Numbered from the stretch's first letter, positions 10,507 through 21,573 are shown. The stretch is 56,755 nucleotides of DNA from Actinomycetota bacterium (GCA_947448865.1 CANFOW010000008.1:1-56755); one strand, 5' to 3'. Notes: generated from the sequence alone by a model not told the origin. Made by a program: numbers and translations.

Positions 10507-12671
10507 TGGTTGCGTTATCTGATGCATTGGTTTCCGTGCTCGGAGCTAAGACCGCAGCTACTTTGGAATCGCAGCTTGAGCTTGTCACTGTGGAAGATTT
10601 GGTTCGCCATTACCCACGTCGCTATGAACGTCGTGGTGCTCTGACTGACTTAGGAAGTTTGAGTATTGGCGACCATGTGACGGTACTGGCTGAAGTGAAA
10701 GAATTTCGCACGTTAAAAAATCGTTCCAAGCCAGGCACGCGTCAAGAGGTTGTGATCAGTGATGGCACCGGACAAATTACGTTGATTTTCTTCAACCAGC
10801 ATTATCGAGAAAAAGACCTTCGCGTTGGTCGCAGAGGATTGTTCTCGGGGCAAATCGGTGTGTTCAACAACAAACGTCAACTGGCACATCCCGATTATGA
10901 ACTTCTTTCCGAAGACGAAGAAGTGTCAGCGAGTAACTATGTTGACGAGTACTTGCCGGTGTATCCCGCAACGAGCAAGGTGCAAACCTGGACCATCGCT
11001 CGTTGTGTGGATCTTGTTTTGACGCAACTTGATGTCTTAAGTGATCCATTACCAGCCGACATTCGACGTGACCGTGAACTTGTTGATCTTGGGTCTGCAT
11101 TGAAGTGGATACATAAACCCGCAGACGACGTTCAACTAGAACAAGCTCGCGAACGACTGAAGTGGGATGAAGCACTTGCGCTTCAAATTGTCTTGGCCCA
11201 ACAACGTCACGAAGAAGATTCGTGGCCGGCTGTTCCACGCGTGGAAAAACCTGGTGGATTACTCGAAGCCTTCGATCGGAATTTGCCATTTGTGCTGACT
11301 GACGGACAGGAATCCGTGGCATCTGTCATTGCACAGGAACTTGCTGAAGGTCATCCCATGCATCGATTACTTCAAGGTGAAGTGGGTTCCGGAAAAACCG
11401 TTGTTGCACTTCGAGCCATGTTGACCGTTGTTGATTCAGGCGGACAAGCTGCGTTGTTTGCGCCAACTGAAGTTTTAGCTGCTCAACATTTTCGTGGGAT
11501 AACGCATTTACTCGGACCGCTCGCCGAGCGAGGAAAGCTCGGCTCGCATGATGACGGCACAGGCGTGACACTGCTGACTGGCTCAATGAATACCGCATCG
11601 CGACGCCAGGCACTTTTGGACATCACATCGGGTCAAGCGGGAATTGTTATCGGAACACATGCTCTCTTAGAAGACCGAGTTGATTTTTACGATCTCGGAC
11701 TCGTTGTCATTGATGAGCAACATCGTTTCGGAGTTGAACAACGCGCGGCGTTAGTGGCCAAGGCCGGTTCGGAACGTCGTCCGCACGTCCTTGTTATGAC
11801 AGCAACTCCAATTCCACGAACTGTGGCGATGACAGCATTTGGCGCTCTTGACATTTCAACGCTGTCTGAACTTCCCGGTGGTCGTTCACCAATCACAACA
11901 CACGTCGTGTATTCCGCGGAAAAGCCAAGTCATCTTGAACGTGCGTGGGAACGTGCCGTGGAAGAAGTGACTAAGGGACATCAGGTGTACGTCGTCGTTC
12001 CACGCATTGCCAGCCAAGACGACAAACCAACCGAACCAGGACAGCGTGCTGCTATTGCGCTGGAAGATCTTGCTCCGCATTTAAGCTCAGGTCCGTTAGC
12101 TAGCGTGCGCGTGGGAACGATGCATGGGGGAATGGCCAGTGCCGACAAGGAAGATGTCATGCGTCGCTTTGCCGCTGGTCCAACTGACCCAGACGGAATT
12201 GATGTCTTAGTGTCCACCACTGTTATTGAAGTAGGAGTTGATGTCCCGAACGCCACGATGATGATCATCATGGATGCTGATCGATTTGGAATCAGCCAGT
12301 TGCATCAGCTGAGAGGTCGTGTCGGTCGTGGGTCCGCTCCGGGATTGTGTCTCTTGGTTTCCGAAGCGCCACCCATGAGCACATCCCGAGATCGGTTAGC
12401 AGCAGTCGCGAGCACAACAGATGGTTTTGAATTAGCTGCTCTTGATCTTGAGCAACGTCGTGAAGGTGACGTACTCGGCCGTGATCAGTCTGGTGTGCGA
12501 TCAAGTCTGAAACTTGTCAGTGTGTTACGCGATGAAAAGATTCTGGAACAAGCCCGCACTGTTGCGTCATCGATTGTTGCCGAAGACCCAGAACTCGCAA
12601 ATCACCCAGAACTCGCCGATGCAGTGCGCACGTTGGTATCAACCCGTGCGGCTTATGTTAAGAAGTCCTAA
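10503..12671 (+). CDS. recG: ATP-dependent DNA helicase RecG
   Basis: LQGEVGSGKTVVALRAML, VVIDEQHRFGVEQR, VSTTVIEVGVDVPNATMMII, QLHQLRGRVGRG. Confidence 0.96.
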   Translation: MMVALSDALVSVLGAKTAATLESQLELVTVEDLVRHYPRRYERRGALTDLGSLSIGDHVTVLAEVKEFRTLKNRSKPGTRQEVVISDGTGQITLIFFNQHYREKDLRVGRRGLFSGQIGVFNNKRQLAHPDYELLSEDEEVSASNYVDEYLPVYPATSKVQTWTIARCVDLVLTQLDVLSDPLPADIRRDRELVDLGSALKWIHKPADDVQLEQARERLKWDEALALQIVLAQQRHEEDSWPAVPRVEKPGGLLEAFDRNLPFVLTDGQESVASVIAQELAEGHPMHRLLQGEVGSGKTVVALRAMLTVVDSGGQAALFAPTEVLAAQHFRGITHLLGPLAERGKLGSHDDGTGVTLLTGSMNTASRRQALLDITSGQAGIVIGTHALLEDRVDFYDLGLVVIDEQHRFGVEQRAALVAKAGSERRPHVLVMTATPIPRTVAMTAFGALDISTLSELPGGRSPITTHVVYSAEKPSHLERAWERAVEEVTKGHQVYVVVPRIASQDDKPTEPGQRAAIALEDLAPHLSSGPLASVRVGTMHGGMASADKEDVMRRFAAGPTDPDGIDVLVSTTVIEVGVDVPNATMMIIMDADRFGISQLHQLRGRVGRGSAPGLCLLVSEAPPMSTSRDRLAAVASTTDGFELAALDLEQRREGDVLGRDQSGVRSSLKLVSVLRDEKILEQARTVASSIVAEDPELANHPELADAVRTLVSTRAAYVKKS

Positions 12672-13219
12672 TGAGAGTTATCGCAGGTCGCTTTAAAGGT
12701 CGCACACTTGAAGTGCCACCTACTGTGACGCGTCCAACCTCGAGCCGCGTGCGGGAAGCAATTTTTTCTTCGGTCAACCATATGCTGTCGGGATTTGATG
12801 ACTTAACTGTGCTCGATGTGTTTGCTGGGTCGGGAGCGTTAGGAATTGAAGCCTTGTCTCGCGGGGCTGCGCGTGCTGTCTTTATAGAGAGCGATCGCAA
12901 CGCATGTGACGTGATTGCCAATAACTTAGTGAAATGTGGAACTCGAGCCACAGTGACCTGCGCAGATGCATTAACTGTTATTGGCCAACCCAATCCTTAT
13001 GAACCTTTTGATGTTGTGTTTGCGGACCCGCCCTATGCATTCGACGATAATTCAGTGATGCACTTCCTTAATGATCTGATTGAAGGCTCGTGGCTCGCTG
13101 CTGATGGCTTGGTCGTTCTCGAGCGTGGAAGTAAATCAGAAGTTGTGTGGCCAATTGAGTTTGAGGAACTCACAAACCGCACCTATGGTGATACTGCTAT
13201 TTGGTACGGTCAGTTATAA
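12671..13219 (+). CDS. rsmD: 16S rRNA (guanine(966)-N(2))-methyltransferase
   Basis: MRVIAGRFKGRTLEVP...TRPTSSRVREAIFS...DVFAGSGALGIEALSRGA...FADPPYAF. Confidence 0.94.
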   Translation: MRVIAGRFKGRTLEVPPTVTRPTSSRVREAIFSSVNHMLSGFDDLTVLDVFAGSGALGIEALSRGAARAVFIESDRNACDVIANNLVKCGTRATVTCADALTVIGQPNPYEPFDVVFADPPYAFDDNSVMHFLNDLIEGSWLAADGLVVLERGSKSEVVWPIEFEELTNRTYGDTAIWYGQL

Positions 13220-13243
13220 CGAGCACTTCAGGAGGCTTGAAAG

Positions 13244-13729
13244 ATGTCTAAGGCGATTTGCCCAGGATCGTTTGATCCGGTGACTAATGGTCATCTTGAT
13301 GTGTTCACACGTGCAGCGAAACTTTTTGACGAAGTCACCGTTGCAGTACTGATTAACAGCACAAAGGCGGGACTGTTCACAGTCGACGAGCGCATTGCCA
13401 TGATTCAGCATGCGACACGGCATCTTGGGAACGTCAAAGTTGATTCATTTCACGGTCTGTTAGCGGATTATTGCAAGAACCAAAATGTCACAGCAATCGT
13501 CAAAGGCCTGCGGGCGGTGTCAGATTTTGACTACGAACTTCAGATGGCTCAGATGAATTCCCAGCTCGGGGTAGAGACTCTCTTTGTGGCGACTAATCCC
13601 GAATACTCATTCCTGTCGTCGAGCATCATCAAGGAGATCGCCAAGTATTCTGGCGATGTATCGGCCCTAGTGCCAGAAAACGTTGATTTGGCGCTCAAGA
13701 ACCACTTTTCTGGGCGTTTAGAGGCTTAG
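13244..13729 (+). CDS. coaD: Phosphopantetheine adenylyltransferase
   Basis: AICPGSFDPVTNGHLDVFTRAAKLFD; SFLSSSIIKEIAKYSGDVSALVP. Confidence 0.96.
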   Translation: MSKAICPGSFDPVTNGHLDVFTRAAKLFDEVTVAVLINSTKAGLFTVDERIAMIQHATRHLGNVKVDSFHGLLADYCKNQNVTAIVKGLRAVSDFDYELQMAQMNSQLGVETLFVATNPEYSFLSSSIIKEIAKYSGDVSALVPENVDLALKNHFSGRLEA

Positions 13730-13801
13730 GGCTCGATACTCCCGATTTGGGCAAGGCCGAAAAATTGCGCTAATCTAGCGTTTGGTCTTGTGCAAGGCCA
13801 C

Positions 13802-14398
13802 ATGAGCCAGACTTCCAGCGAGGACACGATGCCTTCCCTCGATCCGCGGTCACCTCTCGTTCTCGATTCTCGGGAACTTGGACGACGTGCCGGTTCGATG
13901 AAGGTTATGCAGTTCACGGTGGCAGCCCCGGCTGATTTAGGCGTTGCACTTGTCGTGGTCCCAACAGGATCTGATGTTGAGTTCGATATTCGACTCGAGT
14001 CAGTCATGGATGGGGTACTCGTTACAGGAACAGCACTGGTAACAGTTGCTGGGGAATGTTCACGGTGCTTAGAACCGTTGGCCTTTGATACAGAGGTTGA
14101 CATTCAAGAACTGTTTACCTACCCAGAAACAGATTCTCGCGGACGTGAGATACCTGGTTCGAATTCTGATGATGATTTGCCGCAGCTCGAAGGAGATTAT
14201 TTTGATCTCGAGCCAACGCTTCGCGACGCAGTAGTACTAGCACTTCCGCTAGTTCCATTGTGCCAACCGGATTGTCAGGGATTGTGTTCACTGTGTGGAG
14301 TCAATCTCAATGATGAACCAGACCACGTGCATGAGGTGGTTGATGCCCGATGGGCAGCTCTTGCAGACTTGGCTACGAAGGACAGTAGCGACGAATAG
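13802..14398 (+). CDS. YceD/DUF177-family protein
   Basis: Directly upstream of rpmF; CSRCLEPL and CQGLCSLCGVNLN cysteine motifs typical of DUF177. Confidence 0.85.
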   Translation: MSQTSSEDTMPSLDPRSPLVLDSRELGRRAGSMKVMQFTVAAPADLGVALVVVPTGSDVEFDIRLESVMDGVLVTGTALVTVAGECSRCLEPLAFDTEVDIQELFTYPETDSRGREIPGSNSDDDLPQLEGDYFDLEPTLRDAVVLALPLVPLCQPDCQGLCSLCGVNLNDEPDHVHEVVDARWAALADLATKDSSDE

Positions 14399-14439
14399 TT
14401 GGACACCTGTCCAACATGAATACGGAAGGATGGCAGACC

Positions 14440-14613
14440 GTGGCCGTTCCCAAGCGTAAGACTTCACGAAGCAACACCCGTCACCGCCGCTCGGCATGGA
14501 AGGCAACTGCTGCCAACCTCGCCACATGCGATCGTTGCCGTGCGCCTAAGTTGCAACACACTGCATGCCCAACGTGTGGCACGTACGACAAGCGCCAGGT
14601 TCTTAGCGTCTGA
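14440..14613 (+). CDS. rpmF: 50S ribosomal protein L32
   Basis: (M)[57 protein letters not shown] start. Confidence 0.95.
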   Translation: MAVPKRKTSRSNTRHRRSAWKATAANLATCDRCRAPKLQHTACPTCGTYDKRQVLSV

Positions 14614-14618
14614 TTCTC

Positions 14619-15320
14619 GTGTCACAGTCGTACCAAGTTTTATTTGAGCGACTGGGTTTGGCGCTTGATGAGTCACTCATCGAATTAGCGCTCACGCATA
14701 GGTCATTCGCCTACGAGTCAGGCGGCATACCTACGAATGAGCGACTTGAATTTCTCGGTGACTCTGTTCTCGGAATCGCTATCACCGACGAGTTGTATCG
14801 TCGCTACCCGGATTTTTCCGAAGGACAATTAGCAAAACTCCGTTCTGCTGTCGTGAACGCTCGCGCCTTAGCGAGCGTGGCCCGCAACCTTGGGTTAGGT
14901 GAGTTCATTCGCCTCGGAAAAGGTGAAGAGTCAACCGGCGGCCGAGATAAATCATCAATTCTTGCCGACACGGTTGAGGCAATTATTGGTGCGGTTTACC
15001 TTGACCATGGAATCGAAATCTCAAGACAGTTTGTGCTGACACAGTTTGAGTTGTTACTCAATGAATCGGCAGAAATGGGTGCTGGACTCGACTGGAAGAC
15101 ATCACTTCAAGAGCTCACAGCAGAATATCTTCTCGGTGTGCCGTCCTATGCAGTTACTGAAGATGGACCAGATCACGCAAAAACTTTCGAAGCACAAGTC
15201 GTCTTGGGCGATAAGTTTTATGGCCACGGGACTGGTTCAAACAAAAAGGAAGCCGAACAGCAAGCAGCTGCTAGTGCCTACGCCGAATTGCGTGCCGAAC
15301 GCGATGCCAGAATTACCTGA
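14619..15320 (+). CDS. rnc: Ribonuclease III
   Basis: [21 protein letters not shown] signature; C-terminal ds[37 protein letters not shown]. Confidence 0.96.
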   Translation: MSQSYQVLFERLGLALDESLIELALTHRSFAYESGGIPTNERLEFLGDSVLGIAITDELYRRYPDFSEGQLAKLRSAVVNARALASVARNLGLGEFIRLGKGEESTGGRDKSSILADTVEAIIGAVYLDHGIEISRQFVLTQFELLLNESAEMGAGLDWKTSLQELTAEYLLGVPSYAVTEDGPDHAKTFEAQVVLGDKFYGHGTGSNKKEAEQQAAASAYAELRAERDARIT

Positions 15321-16164
15321 AGTCGAAGTTGTACGCCGCGGCTTAGATACGTGGATTACTGGGCGAACTTTCGCCACAGTGCAGGTGCTCAATAACCGGG
15401 CTGTGCGACATCACATGGGTGGTGCGCGGGATTTTGAAATGCAACTGGTGGGCTCACGTGTAGAACGCGTCGAACGCCGCGGCAAATTTATGTGGCTGGT
15501 GCTTGATGATTCAAGTGCGCTTGTGACACATCTTGGAATGAGCGGGCAAGTATTGGTGCAGCCTCTCGATGCAGAACCTGAAGCACACTTAAGAATTCGT
15601 GCGACCTTCACCGATGGTGGGCGAGCAATGCATTTCGTTGACCAGCGCACATTTGGTGGAATGGCAATCGATGACCTTGTTCTGGACGACGCTGGCAATC
15701 CGATCCCAGCTAGTGTTGCCCACATCGCCAGAGATCCGCTGGATCCGTTGTTTGATGCTGATGCGTTTGTGAAAGCAATGCGAATAAAGAAGACACAAGT
15801 TAAACGCGCATTGTTGGATCAAAATCTCATAAGTGGAATTGGAAATATTTACGCCGATGAAGCGTTGTGGCGTAGCAAAGTGAATTGGGCAATGCCAACC
15901 TACGGAATGAAACCCGCTATTGCGCGCTCGTTGCTTGCAAACGCAATTGATGTGATGACTGAAGCGCTGTCTGTAGGTGGCACCTCGTTTGATTCTTTGT
16001 ATGTCAACGTCAACGGGGAAAGTGGCTACTTTTCGCGGGATTTGAATGCCTACGGTCGTGAGGGTGAACCGTGTGATCGGTGCGGTTCGATTATTGTCCG
16101 CGAAGCATTTGCTAATCGTTCGTCTTTTCGATGTCCACGGTGCCAGCGTCTACCCAAGGTGTAG
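15304..16164 (+). CDS. mutM: Formamidopyrimidine-DNA glycosylase
   Basis: [17 protein letters not shown] start; C-terminal zinc finger [25 protein letters not shown]. Overlaps the rnc end; ORF-track start 15046 is an over-extension. Confidence 0.96.
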   Translation: MPELPEVEVVRRGLDTWITGRTFATVQVLNNRAVRHHMGGARDFEMQLVGSRVERVERRGKFMWLVLDDSSALVTHLGMSGQVLVQPLDAEPEAHLRIRATFTDGGRAMHFVDQRTFGGMAIDDLVLDDAGNPIPASVAHIARDPLDPLFDADAFVKAMRIKKTQVKRALLDQNLISGIGNIYADEALWRSKVNWAMPTYGMKPAIARSLLANAIDVMTEALSVGGTSFDSLYVNVNGESGYFSRDLNAYGREGEPCDRCGSIIVREAFANRSSFRCPRCQRLPKV

Positions 16165-16361
16165 CCACGTCGCCTAACGAAGCCCTAACAAAGTCCCATT
16201 CTGGATACTCGGTAACCCATCAGCAAGGACAGGCGGTACTCGGCCACATTTGATAGGGCATTGGGTAATTGGTGCCCTCAAAGATAGACTTTGTCCAGCC
16301 TCGTTGCTGATGTCAGATTCCCCCTGATAGCCCTGTTCGATCACTATCCGGAAAGTGCCAC

Positions 16362-19300
16362 GTGTACCTGAAGAGCCTGACAATTCGCGGCTTTAAGTCG
16401 TTTGCGTCATCAACGACGCTCAATTTTGAAACAGGTATTACAGCGGTCGTTGGGCCAAACGGTTCCGGAAAATCCAATGTCGTTGATGCGATTGCTTGGG
16501 TTATGGGTGAGCAAGGTGCGAAGAGTCTTCGCGGCGGCAAGATGGAAGACGTTATCTTCTCGGGTTCTTCGGGTCGCGCGCCTTTGGGTCGCGCTGAAGT
16601 GTTGCTGACAATTGATAACTCAGATGGCGCCCTGCCAATTGATTACAGCGAAGTTACTATTTCGCGCACCATGTTCCGCAATGGTGGGTCTGAATATGCA
16701 ATCAACGGAACGGCTTCGCGACTTCTCGACATTCAGGAGCTGTTAAGCGACTCGGGTATTGGTCGCGAAATGCACGTCATCGTCGGACAAAACCAACTTC
16801 GCGAAATTCTGCTTGCGACACCGGAAACCCGACGTGGGTTTATCGAAGAAGCAGCTGGTGTTCTTAAGCATCGCAAGCGTAAAGAAAAAGCACTTCGAAA
16901 ACTTGAAGCGATGGAAGTTAACCTCACTCGAGTTGAAGATCTCACCAATGAATTACGTCGTCAGTTAAAGCCGCTTGGTCGACAAGCTGAAGTTGCTCGC
17001 CGTGCAAACGTTATTCAATCTGACGTGCGCGATGCGCGACTGCGCTTGCTATCGGATGACCTAACGCAATTACGTGAAGCTCTCGAAGCAGAAATTGCTG
17101 ATGAAACTGCCTTGCGTGAACGTCGCAGTGAAGTGGAAAGCGAACTTACTGGTGCTCGTGCTCGCGAAGCTGTGCTCGAAGCCCAGATAGCAGCATCGTC
17201 TCCAAATGTTGAGCGTGCGCAAAATACTTTTTATCAACTCGGTGCACTTCAAGAACGCATGCGTTCCACTTTGGCTCTAGCGCGTGAACGTGTGCGTGCC
17301 GGTGAAGCCGAAGATGATGAAGAACAACGTGGACGTGATCCTGAAGAAATCGATAAAGAGGCCCGTGCGCTGCGTGCTTCCGAAACTGAACTTGCAACAG
17401 AAGTTGATGCCAATCGCACAGCCTTGAATCAAGCGATTAATGAGCGACTTTCTGCAGAGGCTGCCCTGGCTGCCGAAGATGCACGTTTACAAAGTGCAGC
17501 GCGTGCGATTGCTGATCGACGTGAAGGTCTAGCTCGTCTCGCTGGTCAAGTCGCTGCGGCGATGTCGCGTGTAGATGTGCGTGGCACTGAAATTGCGAAC
17601 TTGGAAACTCGTCTTGCTGAGGCTAAGGCTCGTGCTGAAGAAGCTGCACAAGAGTTCAATGCGTTGGAAATGCAGGTTGCTGGACTTGCCGAAGGTGAAG
17701 TTGGGCTTGATGCTCAATACGAAGCTGCTCGCGCAAAGTTAGATGCTGCAACCGAGTCGCTGAATAAGGCGCGTCACGAAGAAACTCTTGCTGATCGGGA
17801 ACGTGTTGGTTTAGCTGCACGGCTTGATGCTCTTGAGCAAGGTATGGCTCGACGCGATGGCGGTGCAGCGGTCTTGGCCGCAACAGATTCCATGTCCGGG
17901 ATTCTTGGATCAGTTGCCGCGTTAATGCACATTGAGTCCGGTTGGGAAACTGCGATTGCTGCTGCACTGGGCGCGGCTGCGGATGCTATTGCGGTGTCGT
18001 CGGCTGAAGCGGCTGAAAACGCAGTTCGAATGCTTCGTCGCGATGATGCTGGTCGTGCCGCAATGGTTGTCGTCGGGCAAGAATCTGGTGACGCATCTGC
18101 GTGGCCGACTTTGCCATACGGACAGCGTTACGCAATGGATTTGATTTCGTGCGATGACGACTTGCGGAAATCTTTGACCGGAATTTTGGCACGCGTAGTT
18201 GTTGCTGACACTCTTGAGCAAGCTCATGACGTCGTGGCAAGCAATTCACAGTTGCGTGCTGTGACCCGTGATGGCGATTTACTTGGTGCTGGCTTTGTAC
18301 AAGGTGGTTCAACAGGAACCAACAGCTTGGTGGAACTCCAGGCTGCTGTTGACGAAGCGCGAGGCAAACTCGAAGCTGCCGTGCATCGCGCTGATCGTGC
18401 GCGATTTGCGGTACAAAACGCAACAGAAATTCATGTGCAGGCCGAAGCTGGTGTTGCAGTCACGCTTGAGCAATTGCATGAGTCTGATGCTGGAATGGCT
18501 GCCGTGGCAGAACAGTTGGGTGCTTTCCAAGCAGCGCTTCGTGCGGCCAACGGTGAATCTGATCGTCTATCAAGTGCGATTGAGTCGGCAAGCAAGGCTC
18601 GCGAAGATGATTTGCGTAGCGTGCGCGAACTCGAAGACCGACAAGCTGCTGCGCAATCTGAATCCACAAACGACGAAGACATTAATGAAGAATCTCGCGA
18701 AAAACTGGCCACTGTTCTCACATCGGTTCGTCAAGGTGAGCTTGATGCTCGTCTGACCGTGCGTACCGGTGAAGAGCGAGTGCGTGCACTCGCAGCGCAG
18801 GCAGAGCAACTCGAACATGCTGCAAATTTGGAACGCACCGCTCGTGCTCGTGCGCTCGAGATTCGGGAACGCCGCAAACGTGAAGCTCAGGTAGCACGTT
18901 GCGTTGTGATTGCGGCTGAATCATCTCTTGAGTTGCTTGCGCAATCTGTTGAGCTTGCACAATTTGAACGCGAGCGTTCAGTAACTGGTCGTCAAGAGCA
19001 AGAGACGGAAGCGAAAGCAATTCGCGATCGCATTCGTACATTGTCTAGTGACCTTGAAGTGCTGACAGATTCCGTGCACCGTGATGAAGTTGCTCGTGCG
19101 GAACAGCGACTTCGCATTGAAGCGTTGGAAAATAAGGCCCTCGAAGATTTTGGTGTCGACCCGGATTCTCTTCTCGATGAATACGGTCCTACTGTCATGG
19201 TTCCGCCTTCTCCGCCTGCACCTGGAGACGACATTGATCCCAATGCGCCAGAACCACAGCCTTATCCGTTTGTGAGGACTCAGCAAGAATCCAGACTTGC

Positions 19301-19979
19301 GGCTGCCGAACGCTCGTTGGCGTTGTTAGGCAAAGTTAATCCACTTGCGCTGGAAGAGTTCAGTGCTCTGGAAGAACGTCATAAGTTCCTCGGTGAGCAG
19401 CTTGATGACTTGCGTAAGTCACGTGCTGACTTGATGAGTGTTATTCGCGATGTTGATCAGCGCGTTCAAAGTGTTTTTGCGGAAGCGTATGCGGACACCG
19501 AGCGGGAATTTAAGAGTGGATTCGCCCGTCTGTTCCCCGGTGGTGAAGCACGCCTGATTCTTACCGACCCGAATGACTTGTTGAATTCAGGTGTGGACAT
19601 TGAAGCGCGTCCTCCGGGCAAGACGTATAAGCGTTTGTCGTTGCTTTCTGGTGGAGAGCAGTCGCTTACGGCAGTTGCGTTCCTTGTTGCGTTGTTCAAG
19701 GCGCGTCCTAGTCCGTTCTACATTCTTGACGAAGTTGAAGCTGCGCTTGATGACACCAACCTTGGTCGCTTGCTCGAGATTCTTGCTGAACTTCGCCGTG
19801 ACTCTCAGTTGCTGATCATTACTCACCAAAAGCGCACTATGGAAATTGCTGACGCCCTTTACGGTGTTTCGATGCGTGGCGATGGTGTTACTCAAGTCAT
19901 CAGTCAACGCATCACGCGAGAAGATCATCAGACGCCGGAAGAAGCCGCTGATGCAGATATGGCAACGAATAACGCCTAA
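16362..19979 (+). CDS. smc: Chromosome segregation ATPase SMC
   Basis: VYLKSLTIRGFKSFASSTTLNFETGITAVVGPNGSGKSNVVDAIAWVMGEQGAKSLRGG; C-terminal LSGGEQSLTAVAFLVALFKARPSPFYILDEVEAALDDTN. Confidence 0.97.
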   Translation: MYLKSLTIRGFKSFASSTTLNFETGITAVVGPNGSGKSNVVDAIAWVMGEQGAKSLRGGKMEDVIFSGSSGRAPLGRAEVLLTIDNSDGALPIDYSEVTISRTMFRNGGSEYAINGTASRLLDIQELLSDSGIGREMHVIVGQNQLREILLATPETRRGFIEEAAGVLKHRKRKEKALRKLEAMEVNLTRVEDLTNELRRQLKPLGRQAEVARRANVIQSDVRDARLRLLSDDLTQLREALEAEIADETALRERRSEVESELTGARAREAVLEAQIAASSPNVERAQNTFYQLGALQERMRSTLALARERVRAGEAEDDEEQRGRDPEEIDKEARALRASETELATEVDANRTALNQAINERLSAEAALAAEDARLQSAARAIADRREGLARLAGQVAAAMSRVDVRGTEIANLETRLAEAKARAEEAAQEFNALEMQVAGLAEGEVGLDAQYEAARAKLDAATESLNKARHEETLADRERVGLAARLDALEQGMARRDGGAAVLAATDSMSGILGSVAALMHIESGWETAIAAALGAAADAIAVSSAEAAENAVRMLRRDDAGRAAMVVVGQESGDASAWPTLPYGQRYAMDLISCDDDLRKSLTGILARVVVADTLEQAHDVVASNSQLRAVTRDGDLLGAGFVQGGSTGTNSLVELQAAVDEARGKLEAAVHRADRARFAVQNATEIHVQAEAGVAVTLEQLHESDAGMAAVAEQLGAFQAALRAANGESDRLSSAIESASKAREDDLRSVRELEDRQAAAQSESTNDEDINEESREKLATVLTSVRQGELDARLTVRTGEERVRALAAQAEQLEHAANLERTARARALEIRERRKREAQVARCVVIAAESSLELLAQSVELAQFERERSVTGRQEQETEAKAIRDRIRTLSSDLEVLTDSVHRDEVARAEQRLRIEALENKALEDFGVDPDSLLDEYGPTVMVPPSPPAPGDDIDPNAPEPQPYPFVRTQQESRLAAAERSLALLGKVNPLALEEFSALEERHKFLGEQLDDLRKSRADLMSVIRDVDQRVQSVFAEAYADTEREFKSGFARLFPGGEARLILTDPNDLLNSGVDIEARPPGKTYKRLSLLSGGEQSLTAVAFLVALFKARPSPFYILDEVEAALDDTNLGRLLEILAELRRDSQLLIITHQKRTMEIADALYGVSMRGDGVTQVISQRITREDHQTPEEAADADMATNNA

Positions 19980-20929
19980 TGTGGCACAAATCCTCGCAAT
20001 CGAATTCAGACAGTCCTGAATCTGTCGAAAGTCGCGCTAGTCGGTTACGCAGTCGCTTTGGCAAGTCGCAGTCAGCGATGAGCGGCGCTCTTCGTCGGGT
20101 ATTCACAAGTGATGATGACGAGTCGTGGCAGGAACTTGAAGACACGTTAATCATGGCCGATCTTGGTTCCGGTGCCGCTAGAGATATTGTGTCTTCGATT
20201 CGTTCGCAAGCTCGTCGTGAAGGTGCAGGTGCCCAGGTGCGAGATATTGCGCATCGACACCTCGAAGAGTTAATCGACGGAGGTTTTGATCGAACACTGG
20301 CCACTGCACGTCACGATGATCGTCCAGCGATTGTGTTAACTGTTGGTGTTAATGGAACCGGTAAGACCACAACAACTGGCAAACTTGCTCGATTATTGAC
20401 GGCGCAAGACAAAGATGTGTTGCTGTGTGCCGCCGATACGTTTCGCGCAGCAGCTGCCGAGCAACTCACGACCTGGGGCGAGCGCGTTGGCGTTGCGGTC
20501 ATTCGTGGACCCGAGGGCAGCGATCCTGCGTCGGTTGCTTTTGAAGCAGTGCAAGCTGGTGTCGAAAGAAAAGTAGATGTTGTGTTAATCGATACGGCGG
20601 GTCGCCTTCACACTAAACAAGGCTTAATGGACGAGTTGGGCAAAGTGCATCGAGTGGCCAGTAAGTACGGTCCAGTTGATGAAGTGTTGCTTGTTATTGA
20701 TGCCACAACAGGACAAAACGGATTAGCTCAAGCAAAAGTTTTCAGTGAAGTCGTGCCAGTGACCGGAGTTGTACTCACAAAACTTGATGGAACTGCAAAG
20801 GGCGGAATCGTCGTTGCAGTACAACAAGCGCTGGGTGTGCCCGTGAAGCTTGTGGGTCTTGGTGAAGGCGCCGATGACCTCGCAGTATTTAGCCCGCAGG
20901 ATTTCGTTGCGGGATTACTCAGCGACTAA
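19979..20929 (+). CDS. ftsY: Signal recognition particle receptor FtsY
   Basis: GVNGTGKTTTTGKLA, ADTFRAAAAEQL, DTAGRLHTKQGLMDEL, TKLDGTAKGGIV. Confidence 0.96.
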   Translation: MWHKSSQSNSDSPESVESRASRLRSRFGKSQSAMSGALRRVFTSDDDESWQELEDTLIMADLGSGAARDIVSSIRSQARREGAGAQVRDIAHRHLEELIDGGFDRTLATARHDDRPAIVLTVGVNGTGKTTTTGKLARLLTAQDKDVLLCAADTFRAAAAEQLTTWGERVGVAVIRGPEGSDPASVAFEAVQAGVERKVDVVLIDTAGRLHTKQGLMDELGKVHRVASKYGPVDEVLLVIDATTGQNGLAQAKVFSEVVPVTGVVLTKLDGTAKGGIVVAVQQALGVPVKLVGLGEGADDLAVFSPQDFVAGLLSD

Positions 20930-21573
20930 CCGATATTTGCCTGAGTGACAATGCCATTGTCAATCTCGAGGGTAATTCGGTTTGTGCTGTAGTCCATCGT
21001 GAGTGGAAAGTATTCCGCATCGCGACGACCGATACGAGACGCTCCACCAATAGCACTGATTGCAGCCGTCGCTTCGTTTTCTTTCATGCCAATAACGTGA
21101 GTAGCCATGTCTGTCATTTCAGGACTGATGTCTAACAATGGTGCGCTTCCGAGTCCACCACGGCCGGCTGCAGCCGTCACTGTCACATGAAGTACGTGTG
21201 TGCCACCGGAGGGATCCTTGAGCGTGACATCCGTTTCACCTTCGTGATTGGGGGTGAGCGCAGGATTTGCGGTGTAGCCATCTGTGTCGCCGCCTGGCAT
21301 GAAGATGATCGGACCATTTTCGTCGTAAGTCGCAGTCCACTTCGCAGGCTCATCAACTGTTAACACGATTGTGTTATCTAACGCAACCGATACGTCGGTC
21401 ACAGTCATTGGGTCAATCATTATGGGTGCAATCACTTGGCTTCCCCCCGGAGCAGATGTGGAACTTTGTGAAGGACCCACAGAGTCATTAATTGTTGACG
21501 CAGCATCAGGCGACGACTTTGCGCAACCAGATACGAGCAATGCGGACAGGACTAATGCATGTGTGACCTTCAT
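20926..21573 (-). CDS. Lipoprotein with C-terminal I78-like (and possible upstream chagasin/I42-like) protease-inhibitor domain
   Basis: Lipobox LVLSALLVSGCAKS; C-terminal GMKENEATAAISAIGGASRIGRRDAEYFPLTMDYSTNRITLEIDNGIVTQANIG resembles peptidase inhibitor I78; start MKVTHALV at 21573. Confidence 0.65.
   Translation of the reverse strand: MKVTHALVLSALLVSGCAKSSPDAASTINDSVGPSQSSTSAPGGSQVIAPIMIDPMTVTDVSVALDNTIVLTVDEPAKWTATYDENGPIIFMPGGDTDGYTANPALTPNHEGETDVTLKDPSGGTHVLHVTVTAAAGRGGLGSAPLLDISPEMTDMATHVIGMKENEATAAISAIGGASRIGRRDAEYFPLTMDYSTNRITLEIDNGIVTQANIG

Noticed and set aside
15046-15303. N-terminal extension of the mutM ORF as a fusion protein
   Set aside because: The extension is out-of-frame rnc sequence; [10 protein letters not shown] is the conserved mature N-terminus of MutM, whose Pro2 is catalytic.
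16165-16361. Possible small RNA or tRNA in the mutM-smc gap
   Set aside because: No cloverleaf or clear terminator-like structure could be seen; only a weak GGGCA/TGCCC pairing.
17070-18818. Multiple overlapping ORFs on both strands across smc
   Set aside because: All lie within the repetitive coiled-coil coding sequence of smc, whose frame is intact from Walker A to the signature/Walker B region.
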